Program-made: the position numbers and the translations under genes
Notes under the pieces: model-generated
Database searches by the model: none
Seen by the model: only the letters and a program-made list of their open reading frames with translations
Told to the model about the DNA's origin: nothing
NCBI RefSeq assembly: GCF_913773995.1
Contig: NZ_CAJYES010000019.1
Span: forward strand, 1-52,061
Direction: 5' to 3'
DNA length: 52,061 nucleotides
DNA from: an uncultured Pseudacidovorax sp.
GTDB taxonomy: Bacteria > Pseudomonadota > Gammaproteobacteria > Burkholderiales > Burkholderiaceae_C
Part shown: positions 41,762 through 51,109 of the stretch, piece after piece
Layout: every line of letters starts with the position of its first letter
Numbering within the stretch: position 1 is the first letter of the stretch

Positions 41762-43236
41762 TCGCCCGACCCCATCCTCTTCTTGCGATGCCCGTGCTCG
41801 CGCTGGTGGGCCTGCTGCAAGGCTGCGCCGTCGGCCCGGACTTCCACACGCCGGCCGCCCCCGCCACGCCCTCCGTGGCCGCGGCGCCGCTGCCCGCGCG
41901 CACGGCCGAGGCCGACGGTCCGGCCGGCGGGGCCCAGCGCTTCGCGCTCGGCCAGGGTGTGGTCTCCCAATGGTGGAAGGCCTTCGGCTCCTCCGAGCTC
42001 GATGCGCTGGTCGACGCCGCCCTGGCCGCCAGCCCCGACCTGCAGGCCGCCGAGGCCGCGCTGCGCAATGCGCAGGAGACGGCGCTGGCCCAGCGCGGTG
42101 CCTTCTGGCCCTCGGTGGACGCGAGCTATTCGCCCACGCGCCAGAAGACCTCGGCCGCGCTCTCCAGCCCGCTGGCCGATGGCGACATCACCCGCTACAC
42201 GCTGCACACGGCGCAGCTGAGCATCGGCTATGCGCCCGACGTCTTCGGCGGCACGCGACGCGCGGTCGAGGCGCAGGACGCGCAGGTGGACGTGCAGCGC
42301 TGGCAGCGCGAAGCCGTCGGCACCACGCTGGTCACCAACGTGGTGAACACGGCGATCCAGGAGGCCGCCCTGCGCGCGCAGATCGACGCCACGCAGCAGC
42401 TGGTCGACCTGGCCACCCGCCTGCTCGAGGGCGCCCGGCGCCAGCATGCGGCGGGCCAGATCGGCGGTGCGGACATCGCCGCCCAGGAAAGCGCCCTGGC
42501 CCAGGTGCAGGCCACACTGCCGCCGCTGCAGAAGCAGCTGGCCGCGCAGCGCAGCCGGCTGGCCGTGCTCACCGGGCGGCTGCCCGGCGACCCGCTGCCG
42601 GCGCAGTTCGCGCTGAGCGCGCTGCACTTGCCGGCCGAACTGCCGGTGAGCCTGCCATCCCAACTGGTGCAACAGCGCCCCGACATCCGCGCCGCCGAGG
42701 CCCAGCTGCATGCGGCCGCCGCCCAGGTGGGCGTGGCCACGGCGGCGCGCCTGCCCAACCTCACGCTCACGGCCACATTGGGCAGCTCGGCGCTGGGGGT
42801 GTCGCAGCTGCTGCGCAGCGGCGGCTTCTGGTCGGTGGGCGGCACGCTGCTGCAGCCGGTCTTCCATGGCGGCGCGCTGCTGCACCAGCAGCGCGCCGCG
42901 CAGGCCGCCTACGAGCAGGCCGAGGCGCAGTACCGCAGCACCGTGCTGACCGCCTTCCAGAACACGGCCGACACGCTGCAGGCCATCGTCAGCGATGCGG
43001 ACACGCTGCGCGCCACCGCCGCCGCCGAGGCCGCCGCCCGGCGCAGCCTGACGGCCGTGCAGCGCCAGCGCGAGGCCGGTGCTGCGGCGCAGTCCGACCT
43101 GATCCTGGCCCAGCAGACCCTGCAGCAGGCCGCGCTCGCCACCGCACAGGCCCGCGCGGCACGGCTGGCTGACAGCGTGGCGCTTTACCAGGCCCTGGGC
43201 GGCTGGTGGCAGGTGGCCGACAGCTCAGGGCACTAG
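41758..43236 (+). CDS. NodT/OprM-type outer-membrane channel of the metal pump
   Basis: A 492-residue outer-membrane lipoprotein channel, start GTG at 41758 with an excellent AGGAGG ribosome site and a GTGA overlap with the pump stop. Lipobox L-L-Q-G-C-A-V-G-P-D-F near residue 20; two OEP repeats, with Q-Q-R-P-D-I-R-A-A-E-A-Q-L near 303. It is NodT-like and not CzcC-like, suggesting a recruited channel. Completes the tripartite pump. Confidence 0.92.
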   Translation: MIARPHPLLAMPVLALVGLLQGCAVGPDFHTPAAPATPSVAAAPLPARTAEADGPAGGAQRFALGQGVVSQWWKAFGSSELDALVDAALAASPDLQAAEAALRNAQETALAQRGAFWPSVDASYSPTRQKTSAALSSPLADGDITRYTLHTAQLSIGYAPDVFGGTRRAVEAQDAQVDVQRWQREAVGTTLVTNVVNTAIQEAALRAQIDATQQLVDLATRLLEGARRQHAAGQIGGADIAAQESALAQVQATLPPLQKQLAAQRSRLAVLTGRLPGDPLPAQFALSALHLPAELPVSLPSQLVQQRPDIRAAEAQLHAAAAQVGVATAARLPNLTLTATLGSSALGVSQLLRSGGFWSVGGTLLQPVFHGGALLHQQRAAQAAYEQAEAQYRSTVLTAFQNTADTLQAIVSDADTLRATAAAEAAARRSLTAVQRQREAGAAAQSDLILAQQTLQQAALATAQARAARLADSVALYQALGGWWQVADSSGH

Positions 43237-43311
43237 GCCGATCGGGCCACGGCGTGGCTGCACCCCCTGCCCCGCGCCCGGCCCGGTGAGACGCCCTCAC
43301 GATCCGGAGAC

Positions 43312-43890
43312 ATGACCATGACCTCTTCACACTGGCGCGGGCTCGCCCTGCTCATCCTGCCAGGTGCCCTGCTCGGCCTGGCCGGCTGCGCCGCCCTGCC
43401 CGGCCGCGAAGCACAGGCCGGCGGCGCCTACTGCTTCCTCAACCCGCTGGCCCACGGCCGGCACGGCCCCTGCCTCGACGGCCCGCTGCCCGATGCCGAC
43501 ACGGCGCAGGATGCCTGGCACTTCGCCCCCGACCCGCGGGCCCTGACCGTCTATGTGGTGCGCCAGAACTGGAGCGACGGCCCCCACCGTCTGGCGGTAT
43601 GGATGGACGGCCGGCCGCTGGCCGACACCCTGCCCTCGACCACGCTGCGCCTTCGCATGCCACCGGGTGCGCATGCGTTCACGCTGCAGGCAGAGGGTCA
43701 CCCGCCGCACGCCATCTCCCTGGACGGGCTTGCGGGCGAGGTGCATCACCTGCACATCGCCACCGTGGCCGGGCTCTGGCACACGGACTATGACTGGGAA
43801 CTCGAGCCCGACGCCGTGCTGCAGGCCCGGGCACGCCGCACACGGCTGGTGGCCGATCTGCGGCTTGACGCGGCGCGACCGACGAAATGA
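43312..43890 (+). CDS. Small lipoprotein (DUF2846-like)
   Basis: A 192-residue protein with a lipobox, L-L-G-L-A-G-C, near residue 26. The mature part shows V-Y-V-V-R-Q-N-W and V-W-M-D-G-R-P-L-A-D-T-L, then P-P-G-A-H-A-F-T-L, the layout of DUF2846 lipoproteins (a small beta-sandwich). GGAGAC ribosome site. Its stop overlaps the porin start (ATGA), so the two are translated together. Function unknown; it may help the porin or envelope. Confidence 0.75.
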   Translation: MTMTSSHWRGLALLILPGALLGLAGCAALPGREAQAGGAYCFLNPLAHGRHGPCLDGPLPDADTAQDAWHFAPDPRALTVYVVRQNWSDGPHRLAVWMDGRPLADTLPSTTLRLRMPPGAHAFTLQAEGHPPHAISLDGLAGEVHHLHIATVAGLWHTDYDWELEPDAVLQARARRTRLVADLRLDAARPTK

Positions 43891-45284
43891 AGTCATCGAT
43901 CGCCCAGGCACGAAGTGCCGCCCTTCTTCGAATGCACGGCCACGGCGGGCCGCACCGCACGCCTGCCCTCGCGATCGCCATGGCCCTGCTGCTGGCCGGC
44001 GCCGCGCGGGCCCAGTCGTCAGGCACCGAAGCCGCCGCGCCTTCGCAGGATTGGGGCACGGCTTTCCAGTCCACCTATGTCTGGCAGGACAAGTCCGCCT
44101 TCCCCGCCGCCTACTCCGGCCCCAACAGCCTGGGCACCGAGCGGGCGCTGAGCTATTCCTTCACCGTCACGGCCATGGTCGGCATGCGGCCCTGGCAGGG
44201 CGGCGAGCTGTACTTCAATGCCGAAGGTGCCCAGGGCGTGCCGCTGTCGGGCCTCACGGGCCTGGGCGGCTTCACCAATGGCGAGATGGCCCGCTCCGCC
44301 ACACCCAACCTGGGCCTGTACCGCGCCCGCCTCTTCCTGCGCCAGACCTGGGGCGAGGGTGGCGGGGAGGAGGTTCAGGCCCCCGGCCTCACCCAGCTCG
44401 CCGGCACCGCCGACCGGCGCCGCTGGGTGCTGACCGCCGGCAACCTGTCGGTGCTGGACCTGTTCGACGGCAATGCCTACAGCCACGATCCGCGCACGCA
44501 GTTCCTCAACTGGTCCTTCATGACCTACGGCGCCTATGACTATGCGGCGGACGGGCGCGGCTATTCCTGGGGCGCCGTGCTCGAGCGCCACCACGACGAC
44601 TGGGCCCTGCGCGCCGGACGCTTCATCCAGCCCTACGAGCCCAACGGCCAGCCGCTGGATCCGCGCTTCTTGCGCCACTACGGCGACCAGGTCGAGCTGG
44701 AGCATGCGCTCCAGCTGGGCGGCCAGCCCGGCAAGCTGCGGCTGCTGGTCTTCCGCAACCGGGCACGCATGGCCAGCTTCCAGGACGCCCTGGACCTGGC
44801 GCAGGCCACGGGCGACGCCCCCAGCCTCGACGCCGTGCGTGGCCCCGACCGCAGCAAGCACGGCATCGGCCTGGGGCTGGAGCAGGCCGTGGGCGACGAC
44901 CTGGGCGTGTTCGCACGATGGAGCCGCGCCGACGGCGGCACCGAAACCTACGCCTTCACCGAGATCGACCGCTCGCTCTCGGCCGGCGCGTTGCTGCGCG
45001 GCAGCGCCTGGGGCCGCGGGCAGGACACCGTGGGCGTGGCCGTGGCGGCCAATGGCCTCTCTCGCGCGCGACGCGACTACCTGTCCGCTGGCGGCATCGG
45101 CACCTTCCTGGGCGATGCCGCCCTGCGCTACGGCACGGAGACGGTGGCGGAGGTGTTCTACGCCATTCAGTTGGCCAAGGCGCTGTGGGTGACGCTGGAC
45201 TGGCAGCACATCCGCCATCCCGGCTACAACGCCGACCGCGGGCCGGTGCATGTGGGCTCGGTGCGGCTGCACACGGAGTTCTGA
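43887..45284 (+). CDS. OprB-like carbohydrate-selective porin
   Basis: A 465-residue outer-membrane beta-barrel. After a signal (A-L-L-L-A-G-A-A-R-A-Q) comes W-G-T-A-F-Q-S-T-Y-V-W-Q-D-K-S near residue 56, followed by S-F-T-V-T-A-M-V-G, N-L-S-V-L-D-L-F-D-G-N near 190 and a C-terminal V-R-L-H-T-E-F ending in Phe, the barrel-assembly signal. Members import sugars or related solutes. Coupled with the lipoprotein; 76 bp after the metal-efflux channel, so perhaps the tail of that transcript. Confidence 0.85.
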   Translation: MKSSIAQARSAALLRMHGHGGPHRTPALAIAMALLLAGAARAQSSGTEAAAPSQDWGTAFQSTYVWQDKSAFPAAYSGPNSLGTERALSYSFTVTAMVGMRPWQGGELYFNAEGAQGVPLSGLTGLGGFTNGEMARSATPNLGLYRARLFLRQTWGEGGGEEVQAPGLTQLAGTADRRRWVLTAGNLSVLDLFDGNAYSHDPRTQFLNWSFMTYGAYDYAADGRGYSWGAVLERHHDDWALRAGRFIQPYEPNGQPLDPRFLRHYGDQVELEHALQLGGQPGKLRLLVFRNRARMASFQDALDLAQATGDAPSLDAVRGPDRSKHGIGLGLEQAVGDDLGVFARWSRADGGTETYAFTEIDRSLSAGALLRGSAWGRGQDTVGVAVAANGLSRARRDYLSAGGIGTFLGDAALRYGTETVAEVFYAIQLAKALWVTLDWQHIRHPGYNADRGPVHVGSVRLHTEF

Positions 45285-45337
45285 TCGAAGTCCGGCGCGA
45301 GCCGGCCCCGCTGTTCAAGCGTAGTCGCCACGACAGC

Positions 45338-47611
45338 CTAACGAGCCGCCATGACAGCAACAAAGCACACCTGGCCGTCGCGGTACTCGTACTGGATGTC
45401 GCCGCCGTGTTCAAGCGCGATGGCCTGGGCGATGTGCAGACCCAGGCCGAGCCCGCCCTTGTTGCGTGCATTGGGCTGCGCAGCGCGCTTGAACGCACTG
45501 AACAGATCGGCCAGCAGTTCCGGCGCGATCGGCGGCGCCTTGTTCAGCACCTCGAAGCGCACCTGCTCGCCTTCGCCCAGCAAGCGTACGGTCACCGGCT
45601 CGCCCGCGAGCCCATGGTGCCGCGCGTTGCTCAGCAGGTTGCCGAAGAGCTGGGACATGCGGTCGGGGTCGGCCTCGACATGCAGCTCGGGCGGGATGTC
45701 CTTGAGCAGCCGCACGCCCGGGTAGGCGACGATGGTCTCGTCGAGCAGGTCCTCGAGGATGCGCGACAGGTCGACGGGCACCCGCCGGATCTGCAGGCCC
45801 AGCTGAGCCTGCAGGCGCGACGCGTCCAGCACCTGGGCAATCAGCCGCGCCATCCGGGTACTGGAGGACTGGATGCGCTGACCCAGCTTCGCATTGGGGG
45901 CGCCCGACGCTTCCGCCCCGCGCTCCAGCACCCGCGCGGCCATGGCAATGGACTGCAGGGGATCGCGAAGATCATGGCCCAGCATGGCGAGAAGCTGAGT
46001 GCGTGCGCGATGCATCTCGGCCAGGCGGTTGGAATGCGCACGTACCAGCTCTTCCAGCAATTGACGGGCCAAGCCCTGCTCGAACTCGGTCCACGGCGCG
46101 CTGGTACCGCGCACTTCCTGCTTCCACAGGTCGAAGGAGCCGCGCGGGGTCAGGCGCGGACCGTTCGGGCCGGTGGCGTACTCCTTCTCGGGCTTGCCGC
46201 CCCAGTTGATGGTTTCGATCTGCTCCTTGCGCAGCACCAGCACCCAGCCGTTCTGCAGGGCATCGAAGCGCAGCCCCAGCAGTCCGCACCAGGGGCCCGT
46301 GACCGGGACCGGGGGCGGCAGCACATGCTTCATGGCCTGGGTGACGATGAGGTCGCGCTCGGAGAACTGGGCGTTCTGCAGGCTCTGCACCAGGCCGGCG
46401 GCGATCTCATGATGAAGCTCGCCGTGCACCACGAGCTTGCCCTCTTGCGCCAGCACGACCGCCTGGGCGTCGAATGCACGCGCGATCGGCTCGACCAGCG
46501 GGGCCAGCGCCGCCAACAGTTCGTCGCCATGCAGAACAGCCTGGGTCACCTGGGCGCGCAACTGGGCGCCCATCTCGGCCGCGCGTGCGCGTTGGCGGGC
46601 CAGCAGGCTCTGGACATTGGCGGCAAGCACCTGCGCAAGAACGTCGCACGCCATCCGGATGGCATAGGGCACCAGCCGGGGCTGCTGGTGGTGGCAGGCG
46701 ATCATGCCCCAGAGTTCGCCCTCGACCACGATGGAGATGCTCATCGATGCCCGCACGCCCATGTTGCGCAGGTATTCGATGTGGATGGGCGAAACGCTGC
46801 GCAGCACGCAATGGCTCATATCGAGGTCGCCTGCCCTGTTGGCCCAGCGCTCGACGGGTATGGCGGGCGCGTCGACGTCCGCGATGAGGCGCAGCGTGTT
46901 CACGAGGTAGAGCCGCCGGGCCTGGGCCGGGATGTCGCTGGCGGGATAGCGGCGGCCCGCGAAGGGCTCCAGCGTCTCCTGCCGGTCCTCGGCCACGACT
47001 TCGCCGCTGCCGTCCGGCAGGAAGCGATAGGCCATCACGCGGTCGAAGCCGGCGAGCTCGCGCACCGCGGTGGCCGCCATCTGCAGCAGGGCGTCGATGT
47101 CCGGCTGTCGCTTCAGGCGATCGATGGTGCGGTGCGCCTTGAGCGCATAGCCGAGGACCTGCTCATCCGCCGCATTACGGGCCTCCAGCTCGAGCACGAC
47201 AAGGTCACCGCTGCGGTGGACGAGCAGGTCCGCCGTGCGACCGTCCCAGTGCATTTCATGTTGCAACGAGAACTGGGGGTCCGCATCGTGGAGGGCGTCA
47301 TCGAGGGCCTTGCCGAGGGCCGGGAAGGCGGCGGCCCAGTCGGCGGCCGGCGCCTTTCCGGTCAGAGGCAGGCCGGCACCGATGAACTGCCTGGCGTTGG
47401 CGCTGCAATGGACAAGGCGCCGGGCCGAATCGAAGGCGAGCAACGCACCGTGCGACTGGATGGAGCCGGGAATGTGGATCGGCTCGCGATCACAGTTCTC
47501 CAGGGTAACTGCGACAGAAGACAAGGCCTGCTCGACGGGTTTTGTTGCACGGGGCGGAAACCAGCAATTATCACGTTGCGTGTCAGACCGCAACGTTGCT
47601 GGACACGTCAT
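45338..47611 (-). CDS. bphP: Bacteriophytochrome histidine kinase
   Basis: A 757-residue red/far-red photoreceptor kinase: PAS (about 35-140), GAF (150-320), PHY (325-505), then HisKA/HATPase. Biliverdin would attach at C40 in L-E-N-C-D-R-E-P-I-H-I-P-G. P-A-S-D-I-P (223-228) and H277 line the pocket. The PHY tongue has W-G-G-K-P and P-R-G-S-F. The H-box reads L-G-H-D-L-R-D-P-L-Q-S and the ATP lid G-L-G-L-G-L-H-I. All key residues are present. No response regulator or haem oxygenase (bphO) is adjacent; it diverges from an unrelated two-component pair. Confidence 0.95.
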   Translation of the reverse strand: MTCPATLRSDTQRDNCWFPPRATKPVEQALSSVAVTLENCDREPIHIPGSIQSHGALLAFDSARRLVHCSANARQFIGAGLPLTGKAPAADWAAAFPALGKALDDALHDADPQFSLQHEMHWDGRTADLLVHRSGDLVVLELEARNAADEQVLGYALKAHRTIDRLKRQPDIDALLQMAATAVRELAGFDRVMAYRFLPDGSGEVVAEDRQETLEPFAGRRYPASDIPAQARRLYLVNTLRLIADVDAPAIPVERWANRAGDLDMSHCVLRSVSPIHIEYLRNMGVRASMSISIVVEGELWGMIACHHQQPRLVPYAIRMACDVLAQVLAANVQSLLARQRARAAEMGAQLRAQVTQAVLHGDELLAALAPLVEPIARAFDAQAVVLAQEGKLVVHGELHHEIAAGLVQSLQNAQFSERDLIVTQAMKHVLPPPVPVTGPWCGLLGLRFDALQNGWVLVLRKEQIETINWGGKPEKEYATGPNGPRLTPRGSFDLWKQEVRGTSAPWTEFEQGLARQLLEELVRAHSNRLAEMHRARTQLLAMLGHDLRDPLQSIAMAARVLERGAEASGAPNAKLGQRIQSSSTRMARLIAQVLDASRLQAQLGLQIRRVPVDLSRILEDLLDETIVAYPGVRLLKDIPPELHVEADPDRMSQLFGNLLSNARHHGLAGEPVTVRLLGEGEQVRFEVLNKAPPIAPELLADLFSAFKRAAQPNARNKGGLGLGLHIAQAIALEHGGDIQYEYRDGQVCFVAVMAAR

Positions 47612-47757
47612 TTCACAGACGAGCGAGGTCGAGAAACGCGCGCATCACGAACCCGCCCGCGCATCGGGCGCCGGGCGCCAGCGCGGTGTCGTGGTTCGAA
47701 GGCGCCACGGTGCCTCGCGCACAATGCAGCCTGGCGCATGCCACTCCACGGAGATGC

Positions 47758-48843
47758 ATGCCTGTCTCCGCTGCGCCCCACGCCATGCTGCTTTCGGTCA
47801 GAACCCGATCCGTCCTCCGCGCTGCCCTGGTGGCCACCGCGATGGTGGCCATCTTCGTGGCCGACACGCTGACCAACTACGAGGTGGCGGCTGCGGTGCT
47901 CTATGCCGTGGTGGTGTTGTCGGCCGAGCGGACGCTCAAGCCGCCGGCCCTGCGCGCACTGGGCCTCGCCTGCATCGCAATGACCGTTCTGAGCTTCGTG
48001 CTCACGCCGCGCGGCCACTACCACGCGGGCCTGATCAACATGGGCCTGAGCACCGCCGCCATCGCCATGGTCACCTGGCTGGTGCTGCGCATGCAGCGCG
48101 CCCGCGCCGCCGCGCAGGCCGCCCAGGCACGGCTCGAGCGCATCGCCCGCGCGCAGAACCTGTCCGGCCTGACCACCTCCATCGCCCACGAGGTGAACCA
48201 GCCGCTGGCCGCCATCGTGACCAGCGGCCACGCCGGCCAGCGCTGGCTGGCGCAGGATCCGCCGCAGATCGACAAGGCGCGCCAGGCCCTGCAGCGCATG
48301 CTGGGCGACGCCGAGCGCGCCGGCAGCATCATCGCGCGCGTGCGCAGCCTCACCCGCGGCGAACCGCCCCAGGCCAGCCGCTTCGACCTGAACGCGAGCG
48401 TGCGCGAGATCGTGGCGCTGTCGCAGGCCCGGCTGGAGGACGAGGACATCGACCTGCAACTGCAGCTGCCGGCAGACCTGCCCGCCGTCTGGGCCGATCC
48501 GGTACAGGTGCAGCAGGTGATCGGCAACCTGCTGCTCAACGCCCTGGACGCCATGCCCGCGGCACGCGAGGCGCGCCGCGAGGTGCACATCGGCACCGCG
48601 CGTGAGGGCGACACCCTGGTCTTCACCATCCGCGACTCGGGCGTCGGCCTCGCGCCCGAGGTGCAGGCGCACCTGTTCGATGCCTTCTGGACCACCAAGC
48701 CGCAGGGCATCGGCATCGGCCTGAGCATCAGCCGCACCATCGTCGAGGCCAACGGCGGCCGCATCTGGGCCGAGCCCGGCGCGGGGCTGGGGGCGGTGTT
48801 CCGGTTCAGCCTGCCCATGGCCTCCCAGGAGAAGCATTCTTGA
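47758..48843 (+). CDS. Membrane-bound sensor histidine kinase
   Basis: A 361-residue kinase with four hydrophobic segments within residues 15-108 and no large sensor domain. H-box S-I-A-H-E-V-N-Q-P-L-A-A-I near residue 143, N box N-L-L-L-N-A-L-D-A-M, G boxes D-S-G-V-G-L and G-I-G-I-G-L-S-I-S-R. The H-box style (H-E-V-N-Q-P-L) is that of FixL-like kinases that pair with FixJ-like regulators, as here. ATG at 47758 follows CGGAGATGC. Overlaps the regulator gene (TTGA). Confidence 0.92.
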   Translation: MPVSAAPHAMLLSVRTRSVLRAALVATAMVAIFVADTLTNYEVAAAVLYAVVVLSAERTLKPPALRALGLACIAMTVLSFVLTPRGHYHAGLINMGLSTAAIAMVTWLVLRMQRARAAAQAAQARLERIARAQNLSGLTTSIAHEVNQPLAAIVTSGHAGQRWLAQDPPQIDKARQALQRMLGDAERAGSIIARVRSLTRGEPPQASRFDLNASVREIVALSQARLEDEDIDLQLQLPADLPAVWADPVQVQQVIGNLLLNALDAMPAAREARREVHIGTAREGDTLVFTIRDSGVGLAPEVQAHLFDAFWTTKPQGIGIGLSISRTIVEANGGRIWAEPGAGLGAVFRFSLPMASQEKHS

Positions 48844-49475
48844 CCTGCCCGACTACGCCGGCCACCGCCGACCCCATCGTCTACGTCGTCGACGACGACC
48901 CGTCCGTGCGGGCCGCGCTGGAAGACCTGCTCGCCTCCGTGGGACTGCGCGCGCAATGCTTCGGCGCCACGCGCGACTTCCTGGCCCATCCGCGCGACAA
49001 CGCGCCGGGCTGCCTGGTGCTGGATGTGCGCATGCCGGGCCAGAGCGGCCTGGACTTCCACCGCCAGCTGGGCGCGCTCGGCATCCCGCTGCCGGTGGTC
49101 TTCATCACCGGCCATGGCGACATGGCCATGGCGGTGGGCGCCATGAAGGCCGGCGCCATCGAGTTCCTGGCCAAGCCCTTCCGCGACCAGGACCTGCTCG
49201 ACGCCATCCAGAACGGCATCGCCCGCGACCGTCAGCGGCTGGCGCAGGAGGCCGCCGGCGCCGAGCTGCGCGCGCGCTGGGCCACGCTCACGCCGGGCGA
49301 GCAGGAGGTCGTGCGCCTGGTGGTACAGGGCCAGCTCAACAAGCAGATCGCCTGGCAGCTGCAGCTGAGCGAGGTGACGGTGAAGGTGCGCCGCGGCCAG
49401 GCCATGCGCAAGATGCAGGCGTCCTCTCTGCCGGAGCTGGTGCGCATGGTGGACCGGCTGGGCGACGCGGCGTGA
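48840..49475 (+). CDS. FixJ-type response regulator
   Basis: A 211-residue regulator with a receiver domain (V-D-D-D-P; phosphoryl Asp in L-V-L-D-V-R-M-P-G; K in A-K-P-F) and a LuxR-type helix-turn-helix (L-T-P-G-E-Q-E-V-V-R-L-V-V-Q-G near residue 150). The start is TTG at 48840, justified by AGGAG ten bases upstream and by the 4-bp overlap with the kinase. Partner of the kinase. Confidence 0.93.
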   Translation: MTCPTTPATADPIVYVVDDDPSVRAALEDLLASVGLRAQCFGATRDFLAHPRDNAPGCLVLDVRMPGQSGLDFHRQLGALGIPLPVVFITGHGDMAMAVGAMKAGAIEFLAKPFRDQDLLDAIQNGIARDRQRLAQEAAGAELRARWATLTPGEQEVVRLVVQGQLNKQIAWQLQLSEVTVKVRRGQAMRKMQASSLPELVRMVDRLGDAA

Positions 49476-49511
49476 ACGCCCCGTCCGTGCCGCTGCCGCG
49501 GGTGGAGCCGT

Positions 49512-49703
49512 TCAGCCCAGGGGCGGCAACAGGTTGAGCAGCAGCACCATCACCAGGCCCACCACGGCGACGATGGACTGCACCACCGAGATGGTCCTGG
49601 TGGCCTCGCCCATGCTCATGCCGAAGGATTCCTTGACCAGCCAGAAGCCCGCATGGTTGGCATAGTTGAAGAACGGCGAGCCGCAGCCGATGGCCAGCGC
49701 CAC
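49512..49703 (-). pseudogene. C-terminal remnant of a GntP-family gluconate permease
   Basis: Sixty-three residues match the extreme C-terminus of GntP/GntT H+ symporters (A-I-G-C-G-S-P-F-F-N-Y-A-N-H-A-G-F-W-L-V-K, then M-S-M-G-E-A-T-R-T). A full gene would be about 440-460 residues. A stop codon lies two codons before the GTG at 49703 and no earlier part of the gene is found, so this is a deletion relic. Confidence 0.85.
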
Positions 49704-49778
49704 CCGTCAAAGCGCCGCATGCTGTCGGGCATGCTGGAAGCCCAGTGAGCCAGGACCGGGCCCTGCCTGGTGGGACGC

Positions 49779-51071
49779 TCAGAACGTGTGCCGCAGCCCG
49801 ATGTCGTAGCCGGCAGCGCTGCGCGGCGCGAGCCCGAAAGTGCCCGCGCCGGTCGAGGCGTAGTTGGCGGTGCCGCCTGCGATCGCGCCCATGATGGCCG
49901 GGTTGTTCTGCCCGTCCTTGATCCGGATGCGAGCGACGGTGGCGTACAGCGCGGTGCGCTTGGACAGGTTGTACTCGTAGCCCAGGGCCAGCTTGGCCAC
50001 CGAGGCGTCGCGGGCGGGCGAGAAGGGCGTGGCGGCCGCGCCCAGGTCGTTGTCGAACTTCACCCACGAGTAGGCCGCCTTGATCAGGCCGACCCCGACC
50101 GGCACGGTCACGCCCAGAAGGCCGCCGAGATACTTGTCCTTCTCGGGCGTGGTCACCAGGCCCAGACCCGCCGCCGGCCGCGTGGTGCGGCTCACGTCCT
50201 GGATCTGCGACAGCTCCCCCATCAGCCGGAAGCTGCCGAAGTCGTAGCTGGCACCCAGGTTGAGCGTGCGGATGTGCTCCTTGAAGCGCGCGCCGGTCGG
50301 AAGATTCTGGGCGTTGAGCGTGGTGGCGTCGGCCGCGGTGCTGTCGGCATAGGCCAGCGCCACGTCCAGCGGGCCGCTGGCATAGCCCAGCCGCCCCCCC
50401 ACCTGGCGGCCCTTGCTGCTGGGCGTGCCCGGGAGGTTGTCCTGACCGGCGTTTTCGTGGAAGGCGTACTGCAGCTGGCCATAGAAGCCGCCCAGCTTCG
50501 GCAGGAAATAGCCGATGCTGTTGTTGGTGCGCATGTAGTTGTCGCTGGCCGAGACGGCCGAGCCGGGCCCCTTGGCCGTCTGCAGGTTGCTGCCCACCGA
50601 AGAGACCACGTTGGTGCCCACGCCCAGCGTGCTGAAGGGGCTGAACAGGGCATCGTTCCACCAGGTCGGCGTGTAGTCGCGGCCCAGCCGGAGCTCGCCG
50701 AAGGGCCCGGACAGGCTCACGGTGGAGCGCCGGTTGAAGGCCAGGTTGCCGCCCACCGCGCCCAGGCCGGTGTCGTTGTTCAGGCCCGCCTCCAGCCAGA
50801 AGCTGGCCGCCAGGCCGCCGCCCAGGTCCTCCGTGCCCCGAAAGCCCAGCCGGCTCGGCGTGGTGGCGCTGTTGGCCAGGGCCGTCTGGCTGCGGTGCTG
50901 GGTCAGCTGCGGCACCACCAGGGCCGTGGTGTTGTTGTAGAAGCTGCTCTTGCTGCTGTAGTGGCTCACCGATGCGTCGAGCGCGCCGAACACGGTCACG
51001 CTGGACTGCGCATGGGCGCCGGCCGCGCAGCCGGCGGCGGCCAGCACCAGCAGGCGATGGGGGGTCTTCAT
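49779..51071 (-). CDS. Gram-negative general porin (Burkholderiales type)
   Basis: A 430-residue outer-membrane porin. The signal M-K-T-P-H-R-L-L-V-L-A-A-A ends A-H-A-Q, followed by S-S-V-T-V-F-G-A-L-D-A-S. R-L-G-F-R-G-T-E-D-L-G-G-G-L near residue 72 and G-E-L-R-L-G-R-D-Y-T-P near 125 are the usual OmpC/Omp32 style markers; the end ...G-L-R-H-T-F has terminal Phe. GAGGAGAC ribosome site. Follows the Bug gene closely, and the two may be co-transcribed. Confidence 0.93.
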   Translation of the reverse strand: MKTPHRLLVLAAAGCAAGAHAQSSVTVFGALDASVSHYSSKSSFYNNTTALVVPQLTQHRSQTALANSATTPSRLGFRGTEDLGGGLAASFWLEAGLNNDTGLGAVGGNLAFNRRSTVSLSGPFGELRLGRDYTPTWWNDALFSPFSTLGVGTNVVSSVGSNLQTAKGPGSAVSASDNYMRTNNSIGYFLPKLGGFYGQLQYAFHENAGQDNLPGTPSSKGRQVGGRLGYASGPLDVALAYADSTAADATTLNAQNLPTGARFKEHIRTLNLGASYDFGSFRLMGELSQIQDVSRTTRPAAGLGLVTTPEKDKYLGGLLGVTVPVGVGLIKAAYSWVKFDNDLGAAATPFSPARDASVAKLALGYEYNLSKRTALYATVARIRIKDGQNNPAIMGAIAGGTANYASTGAGTFGLAPRSAAGYDIGLRHTF

Positions 51072-51109
51072 GGATTTCGTCTCCTCGTTGTTGTGGATGG
51101 GGGAAGGAA

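Noticed and set aside
45292-45305. CCGGC-GCGA-GCCGG hairpin as a terminator
   Set aside because: The stem is only five pairs and no T-tract follows; too weak to call, although the position between convergent genes is suitable.
48956-49537. Alternative 193-residue frame over the FixJ-like gene
   Set aside because: The receiver and LuxR motifs are in the other frame; this one is a GC shadow.
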